From contig CP071493.1 of NCBI GenBank assembly GCA_017354895.1, positions 7,688,001-7,752,000 on the forward strand: a DNA stretch of 64,000 nucleotides. Reading direction: 5' to 3'. Position 1 is the stretch's first letter; the number at the start of each line of letters is the position of its first letter. The notes below the pieces were generated by a model that was given only the letters and a program-made list of their open reading frames with translations, made no database searches and had not been told where the DNA came from. Positions 42,318 to 53,087 of the stretch are shown here, in pieces. The translations under genes and the position numbers were made by a program. The stretch comes from Podospora comata. Lineage: Eukaryota; Ascomycota; Sordariomycetes; Sordariales; Podosporaceae.

Positions 42318-42690
42318 GGGTGGTTCACGTGTGATACCCGTATCCCCTTGCCCTCTGCCTTCCGACCCAATTAATGATGCTAAGAGTTAGGCGCCTCCTT
42401 ACCTTTTAAGAGCAAAACACGCGAAGAGGATCGAGGCTTGTACCGAGCTGAATAATCTGTCCACCCAGTATCGATCGTTCCACAAGCAGGGATATATAAA
42501 CATGTCATATTCGTCTTCAGACATCCATTCGTAATCCGAGGCTAAATCAAAATCTCCGCTCTAACTTACGGCCTGGCCATCTTCATATCTAGGGGGTAGA
42601 TATTTTCCTGCTGTTCTTCTGCCTAGAAAGCATTCCTAGTATTCCCACACAACCGGAAAACAGCGCAACTGCCATTCTGGCAATCCCGAC
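42318..42690. other. 5' flank of the orphan membrane-protein gene
   Basis: Between the left repeat copy and the start codon. No other gene is seen. The last 100 bp is C-rich on the coding strand, as in many fungal promoters. Confidence 0.4.
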
Positions 42691-44520
42691 ATGATCCGCG
42701 GAATTGTGTCCACCTTCCTCCCACTATCCCTCACAATCTACTTCATAGTGATATGGCGCCTGTGCCTCGTCCCACACAGTAACACCGCCAATGAACTCGT
42801 TTTCGGCCGCGCCGGTGCCAACGCGATATACTACTCGTGGTTCGTGCTGGCATCCGTCGGGCTCAGTTTCTTCGTCTACGCGCGTGAAGGTATCGAAGAG
42901 AGCATGCTCAGTCAACCCAAATGGTCAGCAATTGACCCGAAGCACCTGCGCGATCACGTTCAGGTCGACGGATGTCTGGGTGCTCTCAAGACCTGGGTCT
43001 TCTATCGCGGTCAGGCGAGCACTTGGGGACCGACCTCGCTGACATGGATGCTGCTGGGACTCGTAACATTATTTGGCTTCATTGGACTCCCTTTGTCCGG
43101 TTTGACGATGGAATTTGAGACTGGATATCAATCTGTTTTGGGAAGCAGTGCTAATTCACACCCCACGGTGGTGGGATATGCTAAAGACAACTGGAACGCG
43201 CGCTCGAAATTTGCCACTAACGAACGGGCGTTCCTGCGGTGGAAAGAGTCGTCACGGATCCCACCACCTCCCGGGGACGGGATGATATACACCTCCCCTG
43301 AAGTTGACAGATCCAATCTCCTAGGAAACGGGGTCTTCACCAAGCTTCCAAACAGTCTCCCGCGAGATATAGGTGTCGCCAATCTATTCCTCGCTCCACA
43401 GTCCACCACCGGGGCTCCAATGGATGGTGTATCATGGGGTCTCCTTTTTAGCTACAACTGCTCCGTCATCACCAAGCTTTCTGACTTCACCATCCTTCGT
43501 CACCGAAAGAACGACAACGACTTCACCTCCACCGACCGCTGGGGATATGAAGTTCTCGGAGGCAACGCCACCATCGAAATCTACAACCAAACCTCCAGCC
43601 ACGCGAAAATTTCCTTCGCCAACAACCTCCAAGCCGTAGCCGAAATAGGCTACCACTGGCCCTACCGCCAAAAGCAAACAACAACTAACATCCCCCCTTC
43701 CTCCGAATGCTACAACCCGATCAGCATCCCTGGGGGTTCAGAAGCTAAATCAATCCCTTACCCTGGGATAAACGATGACCCCCAAGTTCTGGAAGTAATC
43801 CTCTGGCAGAATCTAACTTCCTCTGGCACTGGGCCCGATGTCATCGCCAGCCCCCCTACATTAACCTTCTCCCTCCTATCCACCATTCCGGAGCTCCTTG
43901 GGGCCTACAGTACCCTCTCCGAAAGAAATACCACTCCCGCAACCCCCATGTCCGCCATCGGGGTGCAATGCCTCTCTACCTCCTCCGTCGGATACGCCAC
44001 CATCTCCGGCCGAACCGCTACCTTCTCCCAGTTCCAGCCCTCCAACTCTACCCCCGTTGAATCTCTTACCTCTCTTAAATGCGCTGAACGGCTCTCCCTC
44101 GGCGTCCCCCATCTTCTTTTTTCTTCTTCCCGCGCTGATAGGGAAAAGGAGTGGTTGTCAGCTTTCTACGGATCAGTAGGCAAGTTTTCGCAGGGGTATT
44201 CAAGGGTAGGCACACACTTTATTGGGAACCAGGTACCTCTTCAGTCAGGGTATTTACAGGCGGAGGAATTGAAGAGGAGTTTGACGAGGGGTTTCGGGGT
44301 GTATGCGATGCAGTTGGTGTATAATGATGGGGTTGGGTTTGTGGATGGGAATGGGACATATAGGGAGGTGAGTGAGTTTGTGAATGGGGAGGCGAGGAGT
44401 TATAGGAGGGATACGGTGCTGGTACAGGGGATTGTGCCGCCGGTGGCAGTGGTGGTGTTGTTGGGGGTTTGGGCCGGGGGGTCGGTGGGGTTTGGGGTGG
44501 GGTTTGGGTTTAGGAGATAG
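42691..44520 (+). CDS. Uncharacterised fungal multi-pass membrane protein
   Basis: Intronless 609-residue protein; not a family I can name. Hydrophobic segments lie at about 4-26 (STFLPLSLTIYFIVIWRL), 46-63 (YYSWFVLASVGLSFFVYA) and 117-140 (WMLLGLVTLFGFIGLPLSG). A large domain of about 145-575 follows, with several N-glycosylation sequons (NCS, NAT, NQT, NLT, NTT, NST, NGT), and a last segment lies at 580-603 (VPPVAVVVLLGVWAGGSVGFG). This suggests an extracytoplasmic domain held between membrane anchors, as in several orphan surface-protein families of filamentous fungi. The last 250 bp is strikingly G-rich. The gene lies between inverted copies of a dispersed repeat, which is unusual for a host gene. 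Confidence 0.7.
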   Translation: MIRGIVSTFLPLSLTIYFIVIWRLCLVPHSNTANELVFGRAGANAIYYSWFVLASVGLSFFVYAREGIEESMLSQPKWSAIDPKHLRDHVQVDGCLGALKTWVFYRGQASTWGPTSLTWMLLGLVTLFGFIGLPLSGLTMEFETGYQSVLGSSANSHPTVVGYAKDNWNARSKFATNERAFLRWKESSRIPPPPGDGMIYTSPEVDRSNLLGNGVFTKLPNSLPRDIGVANLFLAPQSTTGAPMDGVSWGLLFSYNCSVITKLSDFTILRHRKNDNDFTSTDRWGYEVLGGNATIEIYNQTSSHAKISFANNLQAVAEIGYHWPYRQKQTTTNIPPSSECYNPISIPGGSEAKSIPYPGINDDPQVLEVILWQNLTSSGTGPDVIASPPTLTFSLLSTIPELLGAYSTLSERNTTPATPMSAIGVQCLSTSSVGYATISGRTATFSQFQPSNSTPVESLTSLKCAERLSLGVPHLLFSSSRADREKEWLSAFYGSVGKFSQGYSRVGTHFIGNQVPLQSGYLQAEELKRSLTRGFGVYAMQLVYNDGVGFVDGNGTYREVSEFVNGEARSYRRDTVLVQGIVPPVAVVVLLGVWAGGSVGFGVGFGFRR

Positions 44521-44644
44521 ATTGGGGGGGTTAGGGGGTGATTAGGAAAGGGGTGTTGTAGGGGACGTGTTCAGTGCGGGAACAAGATTGCGTTACCTTA
44601 GAATTTCTAGTTAGAATATGTAGATAGTGTCACACGTCAACTAC

Positions 44645-44825
44645 CCGCAGCCTGGATCACAGCCAACGACACAGTGAGCTGCGACCTCTGAGCCAGTCGT
44701 TGGGAAGTGGAACAAGCAACAGGCTACAGGCGACAGCAGCAGAGGCATTATTGGCTTATGTATAATCAGAGGGATGTGCTGCACTTGGCAGATAGGTTGG
44801 ATGACCAGGAAATGGACCACATGTG
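44645..44825 (-). repeat. Right inverted copy of the dispersed repeat
   Basis: Reverse-complement partner of 42143-42317. It extends a little further out, through GATAGGTTGGATGACCAGG and a GGACCACATGTGG palindrome-like block that recurs at 34483-34530. Confidence 0.75.
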
Positions 44826-45260
44826 GATCTGGTCCACCACCACCACACCAGCCACACAACCTTGTTGAGATTACCCCTTAATGCTCACACTGGCCACAAC
44901 AAGACTAATATTGGGTCAATTTCTATAGGAGTTATACCAAAATGTAGCTCAATCACTGTTAGAGTCAGACACTGCATCTGCTTCTCGCTTACGCCTGGTT
45001 TAAACCCGATGGCGTGCGCTATACCGCATAGGCTAGGCTAGCTCTAGCTACTCCACATCCTCCTTAGCTACCACTTTTTCCTCTACTACTCTCCCTTTAA
45101 TAGGGACCTCTTTTAGTTTATAGAACTTCACAAACATGTAATTCAGTTTTTTCTTATTTAATTTACGTTTTTCTTTTTTACTTTTTAGGCTTTCGAAACG
45201 TTTTATTAATATCTTACTATATTAACTTTATAAATCAATATTTTAGATTTTAATATAAAT
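44826..45260. repeat. AT-rich, RIP-like decayed DNA, left of the LTR
   Basis: From about 45060 the sequence is very rich in A and T with many TA steps and few C or G, as left by repeat-induced point mutation in ascomycetes. No gene is seen. Confidence 0.5.
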
Positions 45261-45681
45261 TGTGACGAACCCCTATCCAGAACCTCTGAAAGGGATACTG
45301 GTCGAAGGCACTTCTGAATAATCGTGGCTCGGTGCAGCTAAACAGTGCACAACAAGATGTCTCAATGTAAACACTAGATACCGTGAATACAAGCTTGAAT
45401 TGCATACTGCGGAACTGTCTATCTACACCAGCCAGTTCCTCCGTATATATAGACCTCGTGCCAAGCCCTGATCATGGTGATCATTCCGCTCATTCTCAAT
45501 GATCGTAATGATCGTTATGATCCTCCGTAACTCCCCATTGGTTGTATTGCCGCGATCACTGTGTCTTCCCAGTCTGCTGCCCATGATCGCGTAGCCTTGC
45601 CCTGATTGGTCCTACTAGCGATTGGCTGTGCGTCTTGTGCCCCGCACACGGTCTGTCCTGCCTGTTGGCTTAACTGTGACA
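45261..45681. mobile_element. Solo LTR of an LTR retrotransposon
   Basis: A 421-bp element starting TGTGACGAACCCC and ending CTGTGACA, that is 5'-TG...CA-3', flanked on both sides by the 5-bp target duplication TAAAT (45256-45260 and 45682-45686). A TATA-like GTATATATAG lies inside. No internal region or second LTR is present, so it is a solo LTR left by recombination; it looks whole. Its balanced base composition and exact target duplication suggest a recent insertion. Family is uncertain: Ty3/gypsy or Ty1/copia. Confidence 0.85.
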
Positions 45682-45686
45682 TAAAT

Positions 45687-46260
45687 AAAGTATTAATAAA
45701 AGTCTTTACTATAAACTATTTTCCATCCGGTATTGGTTTGGGGTACGGCCACAGGCCTGGGGGTATAAGTAAGGAAGTGAGGCTCTTACGGGAACTTGGG
45801 GCTGGTTCAGGGGTTATGTATATAAGCGGTCTGCTTTTCACATTCTATTTTAGACAAGACATCGACTTTTATTTTCTTCGTTTTTTTTTGTGCCTTGCAT
45901 GCGTGCAGGCGATTCTGGCGCTCTGATCAGGCCAATCCGGTGCTTATTATGTAGCTTGCGAGCCCATAGTGTCTTTTCTTTGTCCTGCGTGAAGTGCGGC
46001 CTGCGAGCGAGCCACTGTCACGCATGTAAGGTCATTTAGAGACCTGTTAATAGTATATTTGTGGTGTTGTGGTTATTCTTCTATGTGTTTTCTTACTATT
46101 TTATTATACGCTTTTTTTATATTAAAAAAGTGATTATTATTAAAAGGTTAAAGGATTTAAAAAGAGTAAGGAATCCAAAAAAAAGTAAATATTATTTTTA
46201 TAGTCTTAAACTCCGCTTGATTTAGTTTGGATAAAGCGGCGAGAAGTCACGTGGCAAATT
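45687..46260. repeat. AT-rich, RIP-like decayed DNA, right of the LTR
   Basis: It continues the AT-rich tract interrupted by the LTR, with long T and A runs and TTATTA/TATTTT words, most marked at 46040-46220. The original sequence is not recognisable. Confidence 0.5.
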
Positions 46261-48590
46261 TTGAGCACATTCCGTTATTGTTACAGCTATATATAAACTC
46301 CATGAAGTATGCCCATGTAGGGTGGTACTGGTTATCATGGTACGTATGATCAGATAGATACATGCATTCAGGTCGATACCCCGGTGGAAGACAGTAGGAA
46401 CGCTTTTCGGCCAAATTCTGAGGAGGTGTAAAGTGATTGGATAAAGCTATTGGAGTGTAAAGAGATTATAATTACAAGGAAATAGGCATATCCAGCTTCT
46501 CTGCCTACGTAATTATTCCAAACATTACCCCTTTATCCCCCCAAACATATCCCTTTCCACCATTAGCCCTGTTGAAAAAATTATCCAATTATCTCCATCC
46601 CGTTGGGAACCTCGCCATCTGTGCCAATATAATTCATAGAAAACAAACAAAAGGTGTTAATCCTCTAACATGCCCCTCATGAATCGGTACCCTCAATTAG
46701 GTATCATCATCAGCGTTAACCTCATAATCATCCTCTTCATACACCTCCTGCCAAAAGTCGGCACCGCACATTTTTGAGAGAGACGGTCCTACTCGGGCAG
46801 ACAGTTCCACTTGAGCTCAAGGAGATAGTGACGCAACCAATATTGCAACCGTCGTCGTCCACGTGAAATGCAAGGTAGTGGTGGTGTCATGGACACGCAA
46901 CCAAGTGTTGACAGGTGAGAAACGCCGGTAAGGGCTGCGTAGCAATGGATTCAACAGCCAAAGTAGGCGTGAGACGGTAGTATCGGGTGCAGCACCCGCC
47001 GATAGGTCAGACAGACGAGTGGGTTGGTGCTGTTTATGTTGTAGTATCGGCTGTGAGTTTCAAGCAGTAGGTGGGATCGTGCATATGATACAAGAGGAGT
47101 CTCAATCAACACGCTCCCTTTTCGCAAGCATCGCAAAGCGAGACAGAGCTGGCTACGACTGCGCTGCAGCCGTGCTTTAGGTTGTGGTCGCAGAGCTTGT
47201 CGGACATTGAGCGAGCGTGGTTGGTGTCTGGTAGATATAATGGTTCAGGACGCGCGAGGGTGGGATGTACGGTGGTATTGGTGGACTGACAGACTCGAAG
47301 ATCGACCAGGTCTTGGTTTGATATAAAACGAAAGTGTGTCGATCCCACCAGAGCGAGCTGAGGTTCGAGCCGGACTGGCGATGGAGAAATGAAGGAGGGT
47401 GGGTGGACCTGCGATGATCATCCGCCGGCTTTATATTCACCTCTATACCTCGCAGCGAATTACTCAACCCACCCTTCTCACAGCCTTCCGCCAACACAAA
47501 ATCACCCTTCTTCTTCGTCACATCTCATGCCCTCCATCCTGCAACGGGAAAATCACCCCCATGCACGATTGCAGTCTTTATTTAGTCGGGGGTACTCTGA
47601 CTTCACTTCGCCGTCCAGCTGCGTCAACCCGCACTGTATCGACCTATTCGTCCAACTGCATGACGAGATGAAAGGGATGGGATGTGGAAGGAGTCAGAAA
47701 AGAGCGGTCCAAGATAGGTACCCCACCTTGGCTATCCAGACGCAATCTAAACCGCGCGATGATACCACACCTCCTCGATGCACTCGGCCCTTCCAGGCTT
47801 TTCGTTACCCGCAGCTTGCGCCACAAGTCAAGCTTTAGTTTCTGGCTCGTGTCTCCTAATTCTCCATAGGGCTCGTCCTACTTGCTCGCATTCGCATCGT
47901 GTTGTGAGCTCCATGTTGTATGCAGATGATCAGACATTCTGATGTGCCGAAAACTGGGTATTTTGACATGCGGCCGCCCTCCCGCTTCCTGGTAACGAGA
48001 GAATGTTGCTGTGACTGGTTTGTGATATGATGCATCACCCATTGCGGCCAATGGCCCGGTTATAGAGTGGACGGCGCATTTCTCTGCCCCCAAGGGTGGG
48101 ATGAGGTTCCTTCTATGCAATGTCGGTGGTAATGGAGTTTAGGGTAGGATAGCGCCTCGACAATACCAACCTGGAAGGTACCTAAGCTGTGCGATTCATA
48201 CCATCAGGAAGCACGTTGTCAATGTCTTCATCTGGAAAGATCCATGAAAAGAAAGAGACTGTTGTCAGGTATGTCCGGCCGTTCCCGAGCACCCAGGCAA
48301 CCTTGGCAGCTGGCTTCCATTGTCACACCTGACAGTAAGGGGAGAACTGCCGAGAATTGCTTGAGATGTATGGGGTTTCTGCAAGAAATATTAGAGAGAT
48401 ATCATGCTCACAGCAGAATCGTGGGGGTCATGCGGGACCCATATTCCAACAACAATTGGCCAGAAAAGACCGAAAACAGGGGAATATTCTAATCGATTGG
48501 GTAGAAGCGTTTTGCTTGGGTTGAATCGTGGATCCTTGATCAAAAAGCAAAACCAAATGAAGGCAGAAATAAAAACTGTGAAAAAAGAGA
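46261..48590. other. Gene-poor stretch, 2.3 kb
   Basis: No gene with family support. One tiny minus-strand frame at 47106-47207 encodes a 33-residue Cys-rich peptide (CDHNLKHGCS and CDACEKGAC) that might be a microprotein or an exon; it is too short to judge. The other open frames look like chance. Confidence 0.4.
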
Positions 48591-48682
48591 CTCGGATACC
48601 GGGAGTCGAACCCGGGGCTGTTGAGAGAACAGACACTTCTGAGAAGTGAGAGTCAACGATGTTACCGCTACACCATACCCGA
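48591..48682 (-). tRNA. tRNA-Glu (anticodon CTC) with an intron
   Basis: On the minus strand the acceptor arms TCGGGTA and TATCCGA pair over 7 bp and a D arm GTGT/ACAT follows. The anticodon stem GTTGA/TCAAC holds the loop CTCTCAC with anticodon CTC. The T arm CCGGG-TTCGACT-CCCGG is perfect. Between position 37 and the 3' half of the anticodon stem lies an intron of about 21 nt, the usual place for nuclear tRNA introns. Internal A-box (GGTGTAGCGGTA) and B-box (GGGTTCGACTC) promoters are evident. Confidence 0.9.
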
Positions 48683-49209
48683 CGAGGATGGTCCCGATTG
48701 GATTACGATAATTATCGGTGGAACCCAGGCCTATCTATGCCCATGACTTGCAACTTTCACCCACTGCAAGTCCCGCAAGCCAATGGCGCTGACGAACCAT
48801 CAAAGAGCAACAACATGTCTGCGAACCTTGAAGGATAGCTCTCAGAGAGACTGGGGAGTGCATGGGACAATCTGACCTCCACCTTGGCATGCATTAGAAA
48901 TGAGAGAGAGGGTGTGATTCCTGTGTAGAGTGTGATATTACATATGCTACTTAAGACCTTGCTGACCATAGAACAAGATGTGGTTGTCCCGCCCCTCCAC
49001 TTCTCGATCCCATCCTCCACAATGCTCTGGTGGTGGTGTGTGGCTCTCGACTCTGGTTGGTGTTGCGCCCCAGTATCAACTTCGTGGGTTGAGCGTGGGC
49101 GATGGTTGACTTGAATGCGACTTTGATGGGCATCCCATTGCTCCGAGGAAGCGTGTGGTATTCCCGCTGGCATGTTTTCTTGACTCGAGAAAAAGGATGA
49201 GCGCTATGA
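48683..49209. other. Intergenic, nothing certain
   Basis: A 138-codon open frame on the minus strand (48757-49173) is low in family signal and rich in His and Ser. I do not call it a gene. Confidence 0.4.
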
Positions 49210-49524
49210 CTAGCGGGTGGCAGCCGAGTCGAGCTTATAGCCTGGCGTTGGCATCGGAATTCTTGAGAGTTTACAAGCTCGAATTGCCCTCCCTTCTTGG
49301 CGTCCTTTCTGTATAGTAGAAGACAAAGGTGCGTCTTTGACTGATTCCGGAGGTTGTGCGTCGAAAGACGCCAGGTAAACCAAAGCTATAGCCCATAAGC
49401 CGAGAAACAAGAAAAGAGGAGCGGCGCGGGTTATGAAAAAAGTCAGGCGTTGAGACCGAGTTAAATCTATCGTACGTGCGAAGTTGACCGCTTCTGACGA
49501 AAGATATCTGGCAGGGGCATTCAT
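49210..49524 (-). CDS. Possible small single-pass membrane protein
   Basis: Hypothetical protein of 104 residues from ATG 49524 (MNAPARYLSS); an upstream in-frame ATG at 49563 adds 13. One clear membrane segment at about 23-47 (FFITRAAPLFLFLGLWAIALVYLASF) is followed by a polar tail. No family is recognised and there is no neighbour logic, so this could be chance, although the hydrophobic segment with flanking Arg residues looks real. Confidence 0.35.
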   Translation of the reverse strand: MNAPARYLSSEAVNFARTIDLTRSQRLTFFITRAAPLFLFLGLWAIALVYLASFDAQPPESVKDAPLSSTIQKGRQEGRAIRACKLSRIPMPTPGYKLDSAATR

Positions 49525-49966
49525 GGTCGTGGTGACGGGCAAAAGGTGCTGATGTTGTGCCAAAAATGAGGATTCTCTTCCAATGACGGCAAGGTGCAGG
49601 GCTCAATAATAGAATGTGGTCGAAGCCGCAGCATATTTAAGAACTCTTACTTGGGACGGGGTCGGCTGAACAGCTGACAGCCATCAGAGAGATTAGCTTC
49701 ATGTTGTGATCAAGAAGTGGCTCCTGAACCACCGGAATCTACAACGGTAAGCAGCTTCCACTGCGAAATTTGCACACTGGAGACCGATTGGCTCTGAAGC
49801 TAACGACTCGTGAACGAATTTGTCTGAAAAATGCCGCAGAGACAACGAATAACATCCCCTGCGTCTGGTTCTGCTCCAAGGTTCCCTTCTCACTGCCCCT
49901 GAACCGGTTTTCGCTACCCCTGGTTATCAGACTCGCCTTCGACGCAGTAAGCCACCATCATTGCCG
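49525..49966. other. Intergenic, nothing seen
   Basis: Between the possible small membrane protein and the 3' end of the LPMO gene. Confidence 0.45.
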
Positions 49967-51238
49967 CTAAAGAGCTGGTGACGCTGTTGGTGCAGCATAC
50001 GCCAGTGACCAGGAAGCCGTGTATCGCGATGTGGCGACAGGAACCGGCGAGCCGGCTTGGTCATAAGTCGCCGTCGTAACTACGGATTGTTGGATCCTAT
50101 CTCCTTGATCAGAACCATCCCAAACCATGATAAGAGTGCAACTAGTACTCACCAACTGCTCCAACGTGTTGCAGTTATTGGTCCGGTGACTGGACCCAGT
50201 GCGACTTGAGTAGTCTCAGGCCACGCACCCGACCAGACGGTAGGCCCTAATAAAAAAATGTCAGCACCTGACAGTGAAAGCTGGAACTGTAGATATTGAC
50301 TGACCTGGGATTTTATAGGTGCTAGCATCGGTGCACGGGGCGAGGGGGGCGCGTTCAGTCGAGCAATAAATCTGAACCGAGCGTCAGTGAGTTCATGTGT
50401 TCAGAATTACCTTGAAACATACGTTGTAATGAACTCCTGGATCATCGTATTTGTAGGCTCCTGGGAAGGAGACTCCTTCCGGGAGCTCCACGGTGCCATC
50501 ACCAACCACTTCGATTTGGACGCAGTTTGGATAGAACTGAGCACCACGCCGCGAGTTCTGGTCAAACCGAGCGTCCGCCTCATGGAGACCAACCATCTCA
50601 GCACGAATCAGATAGCTGCCAAAGTCAGCATCGGCTTGCATCACTGCTATGAGGCCAAGACTCACAAACCAGCCTTCAAGTTTGCCGGAATACGGAAGTT
50701 CATGAGTCCATTGTTGGCCTTGATGTCCCATGTCGTTGCCCACTTTCCTGGGGAGAAAGGTGTGGGCCCAAGCTCATACAGTCCCTTCTCCCAAATCTTG
50801 ACAAAAGAGTTCTCGGTTGGCGGATCAGGTGTGAGATAGACAAGTGCAGGGCCATGGTGACTGAAGTCAATCACGTCGTCAGCAATCGTGCGATTGTTGT
50901 GATGCCAATCGAGAGTGATGTTGTCTCCGGGGGCCACCTTGATAGTGTAAGGGACTTGGTTGTCTCCCAAAACATTGCAGCGCATGTCGATGGAGTTCAG
51001 GTCCTTGACTGGGGAATTGGAGTACCCCCTCGGAGGAGGACCGTTATATGCTGGTGTGCGAATGCCGTTGAAGGTCCCTTGGTCCACGCCATTGACGAAC
51101 ACACCCTGCGTTGGTTAGTCTCCTGGTTATGTCGAGTGCGAAGGGGGTGCATACCCAGATGAACACATGAGCCTGAGCCACGCCCACATTGCTCACTGCC
51201 ACCGCAGCTGCGAGAACAGCTTGAGACTTGAACTTCAT
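49967..51238 (-). CDS. AA9 lytic polysaccharide monooxygenase (secreted)
   Basis: Copper enzyme that cuts cellulose oxidatively, secreted from the cell. Six exons encode 335 residues; introns are 51106-51154, 50616-50665, 50372-50422, 50247-50304 and 50097-50152. A signal peptide (1-23, ending GVAQA) leaves His24 as the mature N-terminal His of the copper brace. The second His is in the SHHGP motif (His111 or 112), and the axial Tyr204 follows Gln202 in GAQFYPNC. HYNIYCS and the Cys pairs fit the AA9 fold. No carbohydrate-binding module is present; a Ser/Thr/Ala-rich tail of about 43 residues follows WSSW. The last donor overlaps a stop: if that intron is kept, the protein ends after 293 residues. 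Confidence 0.92.
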
Positions 51239-52323
51239 GATTCACAGTTGCAGCTAGGACCTTGATACTCAACAAGATACCCCGATGGATCCAAACAAGA
51301 AAGCAGCGCCCTCGTCATTTACATATACACGGCATCAACACAGCCAGGGAGGCCCCCTTCACTCAACGGGTGCAGCATCTTCCGTCGCTTTACGCCGAGA
51401 GCTTCTTAATATCGAGCGGGCCGTGGTAGCCGAGGGTGTTTAGCCGGATGGTCAACCTCAAGCTTCTCAAAAAGTATGCTGGCCAGCAACAACCCGATAA
51501 GCTCCCAGCTCATCATTTCAAGAGCAGGTAGATGTCGAGGGGCAGTGGGGCCATATTGGGTGTCGTGGTAGGTGTGAGGTCCTCAGATGTCAGAATGTAT
51601 CTTGGAGGGGTATACTTGACTTCAACAAAGGCCTCAGACCGATATGCCCCAGGAAACTTATCTCTCAACCAAGGCCAGCTACCCATCACGGTAGGAGCAA
51701 TCCTATGAAGCGGAACGAGATGGGACCGAAAGAGCGGTGCGTGCCGCGGCTGGCAAATCGTTGTGACGAGAGAGGTATTCGTAACTGAGTCCGTATGGCC
51801 CACCGGGCTTTAAGACAGCAAATGTAAAGTCGAGAACCCGTTTGCATGGCCAAACAGTGAAATACCGGGTGGGGCTTACGCGCTTCGACCGACATGGGGT
51901 GTGGGGTGTTGGAAACACAGTCGGCATCGGCTCCGACACCGTCAACCTGAAGAGGAAACGGGGTTGTCCAAGCGGCCCGTTCTACGGGAGCACCCCGCCC
52001 ATGGAAGAGCTGTTGAATCCCAGGTGCGGGGGAATTTGCACACCGAGCTTCGGCCACTAACGGCACCGAGTGCGTGATGCTTAGCAAGCTCCATTTGTCA
52101 CCCGGATGGTGTTCTCGATAGCGCCATATGACGAAATCCGTTTCCTTTTGTCAGCAACCAGGACCTTTGCGCCAATTCGAATGACTTCAAAAAGTGGTTT
52201 GGGCGCCTTGAACCAAGAATCGGCAAAATCATCAACGTCTCCACCTCTCAAAACCCTACTTTGACGACGAGCCCCTGATACCGGCAGCCAGCAGCAAGAC
52301 AATAATCACAGAATATATACAAA
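51239..52323. other. Intergenic with an unclear minus-strand coding candidate
   Basis: Minus-strand frames at 51513-51945 contain phrases that look protein-like (FAVLKPGGPYGLSYEYL, then WPWLRDKFPGAYRS, VKYTPPRYI), possibly the end of a decayed gene. I cannot assign a family or a start, so no gene is called. Confidence 0.3.
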
Positions 52324-53087
52324 ATGGGTTCTACCGACGCCAAGCTCATCCTGTACACCAACCACAGATGCCCATGGGCACACCGGGCTCACATCATCTT
52401 GGAGGAGCTCAAGGTTCCCTTTGAAGAAGTCATCATCGACCTTGACACCCCTCGCACACCGGAGTACTTGAAGATCAACCCGAGAGGCCTGGTCCCTGCA
52501 CTCTCTTACAACGGCGAGATCATCATCGAGTCTGCCATTGTCGCGAACTTCCTGGCGGACGCCTACCCATCTCATCTCCTGCCGCCCTCCAACACACCCG
52601 AGGGTGCGCTGCGCCGTGCACGTGTTGCATTATTTGTAGACGCCTTCATCTCCAAGTTCAACAGCCAGCTGTTTGCCCTCTACACGGCGGAGGGCGAGGC
52701 TGCGAGAGCCGAGATCGCAGACAAGGCCGTCGCCGCCCTTGTGAAGGAAGTTGAGCCGTTGCTTGCAGACGCCAGCCCTTATTTCGGTGGCAGTGACAAG
52801 CTCACACAGGCTGAGGTGAGTTCGGCGTTTTGGCGAGTAGAGGAAGTCCACTAACAGCTCTCCAGGTTTTGACTGGGTCATTCGTCATCCGTCACAAGAG
52901 CTTGTCCAAAACGGATCTCTACCCCTCCAACCTGTGGCCATTGATTGTCGAGAAGGCTCCCAACTTTGCCAAATGGGCCGAAGTTGTCGCTGTACACCCG
53001 AGCGTGACTTCCATCTTCAAGGAGCAAGAGATCATTGACGGGACCCGGGCCAGGATTGCGAAGCTCAAGGCTCAGAAGCAACAGTAA
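52324..53087 (+). CDS. Glutathione S-transferase, omega-like
   Basis: Thioredoxin-fold enzyme of 237 residues; one intron, 52816-52865 (50 nt, GTGAGT to CCAG), joins LTQAE to VLTGSF. The active-site motif is CPWAHR with Cys16, the Cys-type catalytic residue of omega/GTO-class enzymes. NPRGLVPAL gives the cis-Pro and IIESAIVANFLAD the glutathione gamma-Glu site. Residues about 90-230 are the all-alpha C-terminal domain. Cytosolic; likely dethiolation, dehydroascorbate-type reduction or detoxification. Maleylpyruvate isomerases are zeta-class, so this one is an unlikely partner of the distant gentisate genes. Confidence 0.92.

Noticed and set aside
45682-45926. Coding remnant of an LTR element next to the LTR
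   Set aside because: Open frames here carry no Gag or Pol motifs, and the TAAAT duplication directly after the LTR shows that the element ends there.
47177-47521. 114-codon open frame on the minus strand
   Set aside because: Low-complexity, no motif, and other frames overlap it equally well.
48757-49173. 138-codon open frame beside the tRNA
   Set aside because: No family, no splice partner and odd His/Ser composition. A chance frame is likeliest.
52324-53087. Maleylpyruvate isomerase for the gentisate pathway
   Set aside because: CPWAHR with an active-site Cys points to an omega-type transferase, not the zeta class, and it lies 50 kb from the gentisate genes.
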